From positions 4,898,001 through 4,962,000 of the forward strand of contig LR590464.1 in NCBI GenBank assembly GCA_901472455.1: a DNA stretch of 64,000 bases. Direction: 5' to 3'. The notes under the pieces are model-generated. The model did not search any database. It was not told the origin of the DNA and was given only the letters and a program-made list of their open reading frames with translations. This document shows, in pieces, positions 1 through 13,895 of the stretch. The position numbers and the translations under genes are program-made. Position 1 is the stretch's first letter. Each line of letters opens with the position of its first letter. This DNA comes from Leclercia adecarboxylata (GTDB lineage: Bacteria > Pseudomonadota > Gammaproteobacteria > Enterobacterales > Enterobacteriaceae).

Positions 1-80
1 GAGCGCAGTGACGAAATCCCGGAAGAGGCGAAGGTGATCATGCGTGAACTGGGTATCGACCGGAAACGTGGGAATACTAA
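1..80 (+). CDS. metJ: MetJ methionine repressor, C-terminal end (partial)
   Basis: Only the last ~26 codons are in the window. They match the end of the E. coli MetJ ribbon-helix-helix repressor (ERSDEIPE, then IMRELGI, then ETWEY). MetJ binds met boxes with S-adenosylmethionine as corepressor. The ETWEY-stop ending is reached only if one C is restored near base 60 (GACCGG for GACCCGG). As written, the frame would run past to the TGA at 91-93. The start and the metB side lie outside the window. Confidence 0.85.
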
Positions 81-123
81 CGCTGCGGTGTGATCCCGCT
101 GAGGTGCTCAGCGGGATGGTTTC

Positions 124-802
124 TCAGAAGTTGTAGCCTAAGCCTACGCGAAGACGCGTCTGGCGGTCGTCGCTGGTGGCAGTGTTATAGCCGGAAGAGA
201 CGTTTACCCACTTCCACAAACGGCACCCATGAATCAATCTTATACGCCACGCGGAAGTTATATTCGTAATCTTCTTTTTTGTTATTATACAATCTTCGTT
301 GTCGGCGAATTTATAAATGCCGTTCAGTTCAAACATCCAGTTATCGATATTATATCCCAGCCACATTTCCGGCGGTATACCATACGATCATCTTTACCGT
401 CTGCATTACGCCGGGTATATTCGGTACGATAACGGAACGCCGCCCACCAGTTATCATTAATATTATACTGCACGCGTAAATAGGGTTTATAAATGGACAT
501 ATTGTCGCCCATTTCAACGGCAATACCCGGCTGCCAGACAAACCCCTGCCAGGTGAACTGGTAGCTGGCAGTATATTCGCTGCTGTTGCTCTCCATATTA
601 TTGAGTGCATCGTTAGACTGCTTTTCATCAGAGCGCGAGACGGCCTCAACGGCTACGCCAAAGCCTGTCCCAAAGCGGTGCGACATGTACACGCGGTCAT
701 AGTTACGCCATCGTCGTAATACTCGTGTCGATAATCAACGTATCCTGCCTGCGCTGCACACGATATTAACGGAAGCGCGAATAAGAGTTGCGTCAGTTTC
801 AT
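124..802 (-). CDS. KdgM/NanC-family outer-membrane porin (frame broken)
   Basis: The start (802) gives a signal peptide beginning MKLTQLLFALPLISCAAQA, followed by VDYRHEYYDD, the typical mature N-terminus of KdgM-type oligogalacturonate/acidic-sugar porins. Further on are RVYMSHRF, a middle with alternating aromatic beta-strands (WWAAFRYRTEYTRR, YNIDNWMFELNG) and a C-terminal strand ending RLRVGLGYNF with the terminal Phe needed for BAM recognition. About 220 residues fits the 12-stranded KdgM family. The frame breaks near 702 and at several points between 230 and 370, so the middle is poorly defined. In E. coli this place holds yiiX instead. The substrate cannot be read from the sequence. 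Confidence 0.8.
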
Positions 803-1083
803 CCTTTTTCCCTCAACGTAAATCTACCCTGAAAGCCATCGTGACTAAAATGGCAAATAAAATTTATGTCGAGCGCAGTGTAATTTTACAACCAGGGATA
901 AACCTTTTATTTATTGCCATGCCTGATAGCCAAATGGCAAAGATATCAAGAAGGCAAAGATGAAGCTCACTATCCGTATAAATAGGATGATATGACGTGG
1001 CGGGAATTATTTTCAGGAAACTTGAAATATATATTTAAAAGAAGAATATAAATATAAAATTTATTCAGGAGCTATATTGCAGG
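803..1083. other. AT-rich spacer upstream of the porin gene
   Basis: About 280 bases with no credible gene. The part next to 802 must hold the promoter and ribosome site of the porin. I see AT-rich tracts (for example 1021-1070) but no operator that I can name with confidence. Confidence 0.5.
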
Positions 1084-1112
1084 CAAAAAAAAACCGCCCT
1101 GAGGCGGTTTCT
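1084..1112 (-). terminator. Rho-independent terminator of rpmE
   Basis: On the minus strand an AACCGCC...GGCGGTT hairpin (1091-1110) with a TCAG/CTGA loop runs into a tract of eight or more T, starting ten bases after the rpmE stop codon. Confidence 0.9.
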
Positions 1113-1121
1113 TCTGGATGC

Positions 1122-1335
1122 TTATTTTGCGCCCGGGATGTTGAAACGCTTGTTGAAGCGGTCAACACGGCCACCGGTTGCAACATCACGCTGCTTACCA
1201 GTGTAGAACGGGTGGCATTTGCCGCACACGTCCAGGTTCAGATCGTGGCCCACGGTAGAGCGGATCTGGATAGAGTTACCGCAAGAGCAGTTTGCAGTAA
1301 TCATTTCGTTATTTAGGATGGATATCTTTTTTCAT
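1122..1335 (-). CDS. rpmE: 50S ribosomal protein L31 (bL31, zinc-binding form)
   Basis: Starts MKKDIHPKY at 1335 and ends [11 protein letters not shown], about 70 residues, the usual L31 length. The CSCGN and CGKCHPF cysteine pairs mark the zinc-containing (C+) form, which lies in the large-subunit central protuberance and bridges to the small subunit. One extra A near codon 9 interrupts the frame, and removing it restores [12 protein letters not shown]. Gene order, with divergent transcription from priA, is as in E. coli. Confidence 0.95.
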
Positions 1336-1536
1336 GGGGAGAACCTCAGTTAAGGCCGCGTCGCTCTTCCAGCCCTAACGCCAGACACACGCGATGTTGA
1401 ATGTAAGTTCTTTGATGCAAAGTGCACCAAAGGCGGCGAATCATACAGAATTTAACCAGGGTATGCAAACTGATCCGCACGCCGCCTTTCACTAATGTGT
1501 ATACTAACGCGCCACTTTTCAAGTCAGGAAGATTCG

Positions 1537-3758
<2,222 letters not shown>

Positions 3759-3865
3759 TAACTCGCCTCACACTTTTTATGAAAATTCTGTAACCGCTTC
3801 CATTCGCAATCTGGATAAAACTGACGCAGTCAGAAGAGCGGTGATACGCCTGCGAGGAGAAGAGG

Positions 3866-4890
3866 TTGAAGTCCAGGAAAGAGGTTGCCTCGGCGACCAT
3901 GAAAGATGTTGCCCTGAAAGCAAAAGTCTCAACGGCAACGGTATCCCGAGCCTTAATGAATCCCGATAAAGTCTCTCAGAGCACGCGCAATCGTGTTGAG
4001 CAGGCTGCGCTGGAGGTGGGTTATCTGCCTCATGCGATGGGCCGTAACGTTAAACGTAACGAATCCCGCCACCATCCTGGTCATTGTGCCCGACATCTGC
4101 GATCCCTTTTTCAGCGAAATTATCCGCGGCATTGAAGTGGACCGCCGCGGCTCAGGGCTACCTGGTACTGATTGGTGACTGCGCGCACCAGAACCAGCAG
4201 GAAAAAACCTTTATCGACCTGATTATTACCAAGCAGATCGACGGCATGCTGCTGCTCGGCTCCCGTCTGCCCTTCGATGCCAGCATTGAAGAGCAACGCA
4301 ACCTGCCGCCGATGGTCATGGCCAACGAGTTTGCCCTGAGCTGGAACTGCCTACCGTTCACATTGATAACCTCACCGCAGCCTTCAACGCCGTGAACTAT
4401 CTACAGGAACTGGGCCATAAACGTATCGGCTGTATCGCCGGGCCGGAAGAGATGCGCTGTGCCATTATCGCCTTCAGGGTTACGTGCAGGCGCTGCGCCG
4501 CACCGGGGCGACGGTGGATCCGCACTATATTGCCCGGGGCGATTTTACCTACGCCGCAGGCGGCTGGCGCTGGAACAACTGCTGTCGCTGCCCCAGCCGC
4601 CGACCGCGGTGTTCTGCCACAGCGACGTGATGGCGCTGGGCGCGTTATCGTATGCCAAGCGTCGCGGCCTGAATGTGCCGAAAGATCTCTCTATTATTGG
4701 CTTCGATAACATTTCATTGTCTGAGTTTTGCGATCCGCCGCTCACGACCGTGGCGCAGCCCCGCTATGATATTGGCCGGGAAGCGATGCTGTTATTACTG
4801 GATCAACTGAACGGCCAAACGGTCAGCAGTGGCTCCCGTTTACTTGACTGTGAATTGATTGTTCGCGGTTCAACCCAGGCGCTAACGTAA
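3866..4890 (+). CDS. cytR: CytR, LacI-family repressor of nucleoside uptake and catabolism
   Basis: The TTG start at 3866, behind GAGGAGAAGAGG, gives MKSRKEVASATMKDVALKA, the equivalent of the E. coli start. The N-terminal helix-turn-helix reads DVALKAKVSTATVSRALM, the hinge KRNES, and the periplasmic-binding-like core includes IVPDICDPFFSEIIRGIE, GMLLLGSRLPFD, FCHSDVMALGAL and IIGFDN. CytR acts with CRP and is relieved by cytidine. The frame breaks about five times (near 4067, 4141, 4331, 4453 and 4560), each repaired by one base. It is on the same strand as ftsN, as in E. coli. Confidence 0.92.
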
Positions 4891-4983
4891 AGCCGCCGCC
4901 TTTCAGACTTCCTCATCTGGTCAAAGGCCCGTCGCTTAAGTAACATGACGGGCTGACAAACGATAAAATACAGCGAAACGATA

Positions 4984-5968
4984 GTGGCACAACGAGATTA
5001 TGTACGTCGCGGCCAGCCGGCACCTTCGCGACGCAAAAAGAGTAGCTCACGGAAACCGCAACGCAGCATGCCTGCGGTCTCGCCTGCCATGGTCGCGATT
5101 GCGGCGGCGGTACTGGTAGCATTCATCGGCGGCCTCTGGTTCATTACGCACCATAAAAAAGAAGAAGCAGAAGCGCTGCAGGGCAATAAAGTTGTCGGCA
5201 ATGGCTTACCCCCGAAACCGGAAGAGCGCTGGCGCTATATTAAAGAGCTGGAGAGTCGCCAGCCGGGCGTCCGTGCGCCGACAGAACCTTCTGCCGGTGG
5301 CGAGGGTGGTGGATCCCACTCAGTTAACAACGAACAGCGTCAGCTACTGGCACAGATGCAGGCCGATATGCGCCAGCAGCCCACCCAGCTTAACGAAGTG
5401 CCGTGGAATGAACAGACGCCGGCACAGCGCCAGCAAACGCTGCAGCGTCAGCGTCAGGCACAGCAGCAAACTCAGCAGCAGCAACAGTGGGCGCAGAGCC
5501 AGCCGGTACAGCAGCCTAAAGCGCAGCCGCGCGTAACGGAGCAGCCGTATCAGCAGCCGCGTACCGCGCAGACTCAGCCGGTTCAGCAGCCTAAAGCACA
5601 GCCGTCGAAACAAAATCAGCCGTATCAGGATCTGTTGCAGACCCCGGCGCATACCACCGCCCAGGCACCGAAAACGCAGCAGGCCGCGCCAATCACCAAA
5701 GAGACCGAGGCGCCAAAGCAGACGGCTGAGAAGAAAGACGATCGCCGCTGGATGGTACAGTGCGGCTCCTTTAAAGGGGCAGAGCAGGCAGAAACCGTAC
5801 GGGCGCAGCTGGCCTTTTGAAGGGTTTGACTCGCGCATCACCACCAATAACGGCTGGAACCGCGTGGTGATTGGGCCGGTCAAAGGCAAAGACAATGCCG
5901 ATGGCACCATCTCCCGTCTGAAGATGGCAGGTCACACAAACTGCATTCGACTCGCTTCCGGGGGTTGA
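4984..5968 (+). CDS. ftsN: FtsN, late divisome activator with SPOR domain
   Basis: The GTG start gives MAQRDYVRRGQPAPSRRKKS, a short basic cytoplasmic tail, then one membrane segment (VAIAAAVLVAFIGGLWFI, residues ~34-53), the essential periplasmic E-domain stretch (EERWRYIKELE), a long Gln/Pro-rich linker (codons ~110-235), and a C-terminal SPOR domain (WMVQCGSF ... AGHTNCIRL) that binds denuded glycan. One extra T near 5816 stops the frame in the middle of SPOR (QLAF*). Removing it gives EGFDSRITTNNGWNRVVIGP and the stop at 5968. FtsN is essential in relatives, so the break is not believable as biology. Confidence 0.94.
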
Positions 5969-6059
5969 AACCCCCAAAATCCCCCCATCTATACTCCTAT
6001 TCAGCCTGAGCACTGCCTCGGGGCTTCTATTCCGAATTTGTAACCAGGGGGGTCTGCTC

Positions 6060-6599
6060 GTGACAACAATAGTAAGTGTACGCCGTAACGGGCCCAGGTG
6101 GTAATTGCCGGTGATGGCCAGGCCACACTGGGTTAATACCGTCATGAAAGGCAACGTGAAAAAAGTGCGTCGTCTGTATAACGACAAAGTGATCGGCCGG
6201 TTTTGCAGGCGGTACCGCTGACGCCTTCACGCTGTTTGAACTGTTTGAACGTAAACTGGAAATGCATCAGGGCCATCTGGGTGAAAGGCCGCCGTTGAGC
6301 TGGCGAAAGACTGGCGTACCGATTCGCATGCTGCGCAAGCTTGAAGCGCTGCTGGCGGTCGCTGATGAAAAATGCGTCACTGATCATCACCGGTAACGGT
6401 GACGTGGTACAGCCAGAAAACGACCTGATTGCTATCGGTTCCGGCGGCCCGTACGCCCAGGCTGCCGCCCGCGCGCTGTTGGAGAACTCCGACCTTGGGC
6501 GCGCGCGATATCGCTGTGAAAGCGTTGGATATTGCAGGTGATATCTGCATCTACACCAACCACTTCCACACCATCGAAGAATTGCCATCTAAGGCGTAA
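6060..6599 (+). CDS. hslV: HslV (ClpQ), proteasome-like peptidase subunit
   Basis: The GTG start gives [11 protein letters not shown]. After removal of Met the Thr2 (TTIVSVRR) is the N-terminal nucleophile of this beta-type peptidase. [41 protein letters not shown] and [18 protein letters not shown] follow the E. coli order, ending [13 protein letters not shown]-like at 6599. Single-base insertions break the frame at about six places (6097-6105, 6195, 6280, 6286, 6368, 6490), making it one of the worst-read genes here. HslV forms the peptidase rings of HslVU; hslU starts ten bases later in the same operon. Confidence 0.92.
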
Positions 6600-6608
6600 G
6601 GATTTCTC

Positions 6609-7946
6609 ATGTCTGAAATGACCCCACGCGAAATTGTCAGCGAACTGAACAAACACATTATCGGCCAGGATAACGCCAAGCGTTCCGTGGCGATTGCCCT
6701 GCGTAACCGCTGGCGTCGTATGCAGCTGGATGAAATGCTGCGCCATGAAGTGACGCCGAAAAACATTTTGATGATCGGCCCGACCGGGGTCGGTAAAACC
6801 GAGATCGCACGTCGTCTGGCGAAACTGGCTAACGCGCCGTTCATCAAAGTTGAAGCGACCAAGTTCACCGAAGTGGGCTATGTCGGGAAAGAAGTGGATT
6901 CTATCATCCGCGATCTGACCGATTCCGCTATTAAAATGGTGCGCGTCCAGTCCATCGAGAAAAACCGCTATCGCGCCGAAGAAATGGCGGAAGAGCGCGT
7001 GCTGGATGTGCTGATCCCACCGGCGAAAAACAACTGGGGCCCAGGCAGAACAGCCTGCTGAGCCGTCAGCTGCACGCCAGGCGTTCCGCAAAAAAACTGC
7101 GCGAAGGCCAGCTGGATGACAAAGAGATTGAGATCGATCTCGCCGCCGCACCAATGGGTGTGGAGATCATGTCACCTCCAGGCATGGAAGAGATGACCAG
7201 CCAACTGCAATCCATGTTCCAGAACCTGGGCGGGCAGAAGCAGAAGCCGCGTAAATTGAAAATCAAAGACGCGATGAAGCTGCTGATTGAAGAAGAAGCG
7301 GCCAAACTGGGTGAACCCGGAAGAGCTGAAGCAGGACGCCATCGACGCCGTTGAACAGCACGGCATCGTGTTTATCGATGAGATCGATAAAATCTGTAAG
7401 CGCGGCGAGTCCTCCGGCCCGGATGTCTCCCGTGAAGGCGTACAGCGCGACCTGCTGCCGCTGGTTGAAGGCTGCACAGTCTCCACCAAGCACGGCATGG
7501 TAAAAACCGACCACATTCTGTTTATCGCTTCTGGTGCATTCCAGGTGGCGAAGCCGTCTGACCTGATCCCGGAACTGCAGGGCCGTCTGCCGATCCGCGT
7601 TGAGCTGCAGGCCGCTGACCACTGAAGACTTCGAGCGTATCCTGACTGAACCAAACGCCTCTGTGACCGTACAGTACAAAGCGCTGATGGCGACCGAAGG
7701 CGTGAACATTGAGTTCACCGAAGACGGTATTAAGCGAATTGCTCAGGCAGCCTGGCAGGTTAACGAAAACCACTGAAAACATCGGTGCGCGTCGTCTGCA
7801 CACCGTGCTGGAACGCCTGATGGAAGACATCTCTTATGATGCGAGCGACCTGAACGGTCAAAGCATTACCATCGATGCCGACTATGTGGAGTAAGCATCT
7901 TGATGCTTTAGTAGCAGATGAAGATCTGAGCCGTTTTATCTTATAA
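6609..7946 (+). CDS. hslU: HslU (ClpY), AAA+ unfoldase of the HslVU protease
   Basis: Starts [20 protein letters not shown]. Walker [10 protein letters not shown] (~6778), pore loop GYVGKEV (~6880), an I-domain, Walker B VFIDEID (~7370) and the sensor/C-terminal part ending DLSRFIL, the tail that inserts into HslV to activate it. Length is ~443 aa as in E. coli. Breaks lie near 7040, 7070, 7311 (+G), 7610 (+C), 7770 and 7889 (+G). Correcting the last extends the gene from the apparent stop at 7894 to the TAA at 7944-7946. Confidence 0.94.
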
Positions 7947-7976
7947 TCGCGGTCATTGCATTTTCATCACTGATGA

Positions 7977-8000
7977 TGGGGCTGAAAAGCCCCATTTTTA
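7977..8000 (+). terminator. Rho-independent terminator after hslU
   Basis: TGGGGCT-GAAA-AGCCCCA hairpin followed directly by TTTTTA. It separates the hslVU message from menA, whose start is 16 bases further on, so menA probably relies on readthrough or a promoter within or near this stretch. Confidence 0.85.
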
Positions 8001-8015
8001 TTGGCTAAAAATCTT

Positions 8016-8936
8016 ATGACTGAAATCAGCCGTACACGTGCCTGGCTGGAAAGCCTGCGTCCTAAAACCCTTCCTCTCGCCTTCGCCGCCATTATTGTCG
8101 GCACGGCCCTTGCGTGGTGGCAGGGCTATTTCGATCCGCTGGTCGCTGCGCTGGCGCTGATCACCGCCGGACTACTGCAAATCCTCTCGAATCTCGCTAA
8201 CGACTATGGCGATGCCGTCAAGGGCAGCGATAAGCCCGATCGTATCGGGCCTTTGCGTGGGATGCAGAAAGGGGTGATCACCCAAGAGCAGATGAAGCGG
8301 GCGCTGATTATCACCGTCGTGTTGATTTGTCTCTCCGGGATTGCCCTGGTGCTGGTGGCCTGTAAAACCCCGGCAGATGCCGTTGGCTTCCTCGTACTCG
8401 GCTTACTGGCGATTGTCGCGGCGATCACCTATACCGTCGGCACCCGTCCTTACGGATACATCGGACTGGGTGACATATCGGTGCTGGTGTTTTTCGGCTG
8501 GCTGAGCGTGATGGGTAGCTGGTATCTACAGGCGCATACCCTGATTCCGGCGCTGTTCCTGCCAGCCACCGCCTGCGGCATGCTGGCGACAGCGGTGCTC
8601 AATATTAACAACCTGCGGGATATCGACAGCGATCGCCTGAACGGTAAGAACACGCTGGCGGTCCGGCTGGGTCCGGTCAATGCACGCCGCTACCATGCCT
8701 GCCTGCTGATGGGTGCCCTGCTTTGTCTGGCCCTGTTCAACCTGCTGTCGCTGCACAGCCTGTGGGGCTGGTTGTTTGTACTCGCCACGCCGCTGCTGGT
8801 CAAACAGGCACGTTATGTGATGCGCGAGCAGAGCGCCTCGGCCATGCCGCCAATGCTGGAACGCACGGTAAAAGGGGCATTGCTGACTAACCTGTTGTTC
8901 GTAGTCGGGATTGTCCTTAGCCAGACGCTAAGTTAG
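8016..8936 (+). CDS. menA: 1,4-dihydroxy-2-naphthoate octaprenyltransferase
   Basis: Intact, ~306 aa. MenA is a UbiA-family integral membrane enzyme joining DHNA to octaprenyl diphosphate to make demethylmenaquinone. The two Mg-diphosphate motifs are visible: NLANDYGDAVKGSDKPD (~8195) and NNLRDIDSDRLNGKNT (~8608). About eight hydrophobic segments are spread along the protein. I chose ATG 8016 (MTEISRTRAWLESLRPKTLP, matching E. coli) over the in-frame TTG at 8001. Confidence 0.95.
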   Translation: MTEISRTRAWLESLRPKTLPLAFAAIIVGTALAWWQGYFDPLVAALALITAGLLQILSNLANDYGDAVKGSDKPDRIGPLRGMQKGVITQEQMKRALIITVVLICLSGIALVLVACKTPADAVGFLVLGLLAIVAAITYTVGTRPYGYIGLGDISVLVFFGWLSVMGSWYLQAHTLIPALFLPATACGMLATAVLNINNLRDIDSDRLNGKNTLAVRLGPVNARRYHACLLMGALLCLALFNLLSLHSLWGWLFVLATPLLVKQARYVMREQSASAMPPMLERTVKGALLTNLLFVVGIVLSQTLS

Positions 8937-9028
8937 CTGACAAATATCAATTAACAATTGGATGATTTTGCCAACAATGCATTTCGCGCGATATACTGAA
9001 ATCACTCGCAGCAACTGAACTTAAGCCT

Positions 9029-9945
<917 letters not shown>

Positions 9946-9949
<4 letters not shown>

Positions 9950-10622
9950 ATTCTAAGCTCACGAACATATTCTGGGTTTGCCACAGGCGTAATTGTGCTC
10001 ATGAAAATGGGTAATCTTCCCAAGTGCGGTTCAAGTTTGCATGTTTTTTCAAGCGGATCAGGAAAGAGTAGAGGTAACACGCTTTTATTTTTATGTTCAC
10101 CAACAGGGCCATAATAATCCCAGATGCGGTATGCTTTTTCCTTAGCGCATATATGCAGAAAAGAAGTGTAGTCTGCATAGTTAACTGCCTGACAAAATCC
10201 AAATAGATTTGAAACAAGATCTTCAGCGCTATACCCACTATCAGTTAAAACCACATAAGGCCAAAAGTCCTGCAGCGATTCGAACTGGTGAGAGGTGCCT
10301 ATAAATATAGATAGAGCCACCCCCTGTAAAACGCGATCGCTAAGACCCCGACGCACTAAAAACCTTCTGTATATACCGGTAGTAATACCTATTCCAAAAA
10401 CATTCGTCGACATACTCTGGTCATAATTAACGTCGAACCAGGTATCATCTCCACCACGAGGCATGACCATTTGCTGCCATAACCTTTCGGCACCAGTTGG
10501 ATTGGCATGTCCAAGGTCGATCCATCCCAGATTTTCTGTATAAATAAGGCCTGTGGGGGTATTACGGGTAATATATCGGTCAGAATTATCGATAATATCA
10601 CTTTCGTTTAGTCATCTCGCAT
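9946..10622 (-). CDS. Unknown protein, weak resemblance to DUF4056
   Basis: A continuous frame from ~10601 down to 9946 encodes ~218 aa. It includes RYITRNTPTGLIYTENLGW, IDLGHANPTGAERLWQQM, GIYRRFLVRRGLSDRVLQG, DSGYSAEDLVSNLFGFCQAV and ICAKEKAYRIWDYYGP. The IYT-x6-DLGH and YSAEDLVSNLFG stretches recall DUF4056 from memory, which is not a firm match. The start is uncertain: ATG 10622 (MRDD...) needs one base restored near 10608 to enter the frame, and an even longer frame would begin inside the zapB terminator. No transmembrane segment or signal is evident in the readable part. It is the first gene of a two-gene minus-strand unit with the small membrane protein. Confidence 0.6.
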
Positions 10623-10663
10623 TCCCTGTGAGTAACGTAATGAGCGATCGTATTCTCTCCAAA

Positions 10664-10695
10664 TAAAAAAGGCATCCATTACAGATGCCTTTTTC
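10664..10695 (-). terminator. Terminator of zapB
   Basis: GGCATC-CATTACA-GATGCC hairpin (10671-10689) with A-run on one side and T-run on the other, so it could work in both directions. It lies just beyond the zapB stop. Confidence 0.85.
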
Positions 10696-10707
10696 AAAAA
10701 TTCGGAA

Positions 10708-10949
10708 TTAAACCTCTTCCATACGTCCCAGCAGAGCATGCAGACGATCCTGCCAGCCGTTCTGCTGTTCGCGCAGATGGTTGGTTTTCACGCTCCAGCT
10801 CTTCGCGACCGTGCTGAGCAGTCTGAATTTCCTGCGACAGTGCGTTGTTTTTTTCTTTCAGCTCTTCGATTTCCATCTGCAGGCAGGGTGATGGTATCAA
10901 TCGCCTGCTGTACTTTGGATTCCAGTTTCTCAAACACTTCTAAAGACAT
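10708..10949 (-). CDS. zapB: ZapB, coiled-coil Z-ring associated protein
   Basis: [20 protein letters not shown] from 10949, then [20 protein letters not shown] and [10 protein letters not shown], ending RMEEV at 10708; ~79 aa, one long coiled coil. ZapB bridges ZapA-FtsZ rings and MatP. Two single-base errors (near 10780 and 10888) split the frame. Leu/Glu heptads continue through both when corrected. It is transcribed away from glpF, as in E. coli. Confidence 0.9.
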
Positions 10950-11352
10950 AATCCTACCTCTCCTGAATTTGCAAGGCGACGCTTGACGTAAACGCGCACA
11001 ACACCTGGTGTCGATTGTATGGAGCGCCGCCCTCCCTGTCCAGCGGCAGACCGCGCAGATTGCGGTTTGCAACACTTTTCAGTCTCCTCCTGGTGCGTTC
11101 GCATCATATACCCCTAAATTGTTAACACTTCCGTTAATAGAATGCTTATGCCCGCCCTGGCGTATAAAACGCTAATGCACACTTCATGGCGCGATATCGC
11201 TCATTTTCTTGACGCGGCACACACATTTTAATTTCGATATTTCTCGTTTTTGCTCGTTAACGATAAATTAACACTGGTGTCTACAGGACATCGTGGCGAT
11301 GGTGACGTTCGGCGCGATAACAATAACCATTATTTTTCTTCAGGATCCGATT
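10950..11352 (+). promoter_or_regulatory. zapB-glpF divergent control region
   Basis: Four hundred bases without a gene, between divergent zapB and glpFKX. The GC-rich part to ~11090 is zapB leader. The AT-rich part 11100-11345 should hold the glp promoter. Segments such as ATTTCGATATTTCTCG and TGCTCGTTAACGATAA (11229-11265) look like GlpR-type operator halves with a central TCG/CGA. This is inferred by eye, and CRP control is expected from E. coli but not assigned here. Confidence 0.4.
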
Positions 11353-12181
11353 ATGAGTGAAACATCAACCTTAAAAGGCCAGTGCATCGCAGAGTTCCTG
11401 GGTACTGGGTTGTTGATTTTCTTTGGCGTAGTTGTGTGGCGGCGCTGAAAGTGGCGGGCGCCAGCTTCGGTCAGTGGGAAATCAGCGTGATCTGGGGTCT
11501 GGCGTGGCGATGGCCATCTACCTGACGGCGGGGGGTTTCAGGTGCCCATTCTTAACCCTGCGGTGACCATCGCGTTGTGGGCTGTTTGCCTGCTTTGACA
11601 AACGCAAGGTTGTTCCTTTTATCGTGGCGCAGTTTGCCGGTGCCTTTTGTGCAGCGGCGTTAGTTTACGGGCTTTATTACAACCTGTTTATCGACTTCGA
11701 ACAGACGCACCATATGGTGCGTGGCAGCACCGAAAGCCTCGAGCTGGCGGGTATCTTCTCCACCTATCCGAATCCGCACATTAATTTTGTGCAGGCCTTC
11801 GCAGTAGAGATGGTGATTACCGCTATCCTGATGGGCGTTATTATGGCGCTGGGTGATGACGGTAACGGCATTCCGCGCGGCCCGCTGGCACCGCTGCTGA
11901 TTGGTTTACTGATTGCGGTGATCGGTGCATCTATGGGACCGCTGACGGGCTTCGCCATGAACCCGGCGCGCGATTTGGGACCCAAGACTTTTGCCTTCTT
12001 TGCGGGCTGGGGCGAGGTAGCCTTTACCGGTGCGAAAGATATTCCTTACTTCCTGGTGCCGCTGTTCGGGCCTATCGTTGGGGCATCACTTGGCGCATTT
12101 GGTTATCGTAAGTTAATTGGCCGCCATCTGCCGTGCGACACCTGTGTGGTTGAGGGAGAAGAAAAGCCTCTCCACAACTGA
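11353..12181 (+). CDS. glpF: Glycerol facilitator GlpF (aquaglyceroporin)
   Basis: Starts MSETSTLKGQCIAEFLGTG. It is a six-helix MIP channel passing glycerol and small polyols. The second NPA motif is clear (GFAMNPARDLG, ~11952). The first (HLNPAVTIALW, ~11548) appears once an extra T is removed. The end RHLPCDTCVVEGEEK matches the cytoplasmic tail. Frame breaks cluster between 11430 and 11590 (about five single-base insertions); the rest (11624-12181) is intact. First gene of glpFKX; glpK follows after 40 bases. Confidence 0.94.
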
Positions 12182-12221
12182 ATCAAAAGCTTCGCTGTAA
12201 TCTGACTACGGGACACATAAT

Positions 12222-13731
<1,510 letters not shown>

Positions 13732-13737
13732 GACAAA

Positions 13738-13823
13738 CTCACCCCTCACCCTCTCCCCAAAGAGGCGAGGGGACTTAAAATACCCTCTCCCCTTTGGGGA
13801 GAGGGCCGGGGTGAGGGGTTCAG
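13738..13823. repeat. GC-rich interspersed palindromic repeat (glpK-glpX)
   Basis: CTCACCCTCTCCCCAAAG...CTTTGGGGAGAGGG...GGTGAGGGG: two nested inverted arms. The same kind of element recurs at 17763, 33820 and 35845 and flanks the tandem array at 39399. It resembles REP/BIME-type elements that stabilise or terminate messages between operon genes. Confidence 0.85.
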
Positions 13824-13895
13824 ACCGCACCACCCTCCCCCTTCCCCACTCTGTGATAAACTTCGTGCAATTCCTTTTGACCGCACGAGTATCCA

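Noticed and set aside
1077-1316. Plus-strand 79-codon frame at rpmE.
   Set aside because: It is antisense to rpmE and includes its terminator.
10664-10690. ATG inside the zapB terminator as start of the unknown 9946-10622 gene (MDAFFIWREYDRS...).
   Set aside because: It would use the terminator stem as coding sequence. A later start near 10622 is more likely, although the frame error there leaves the true start open.
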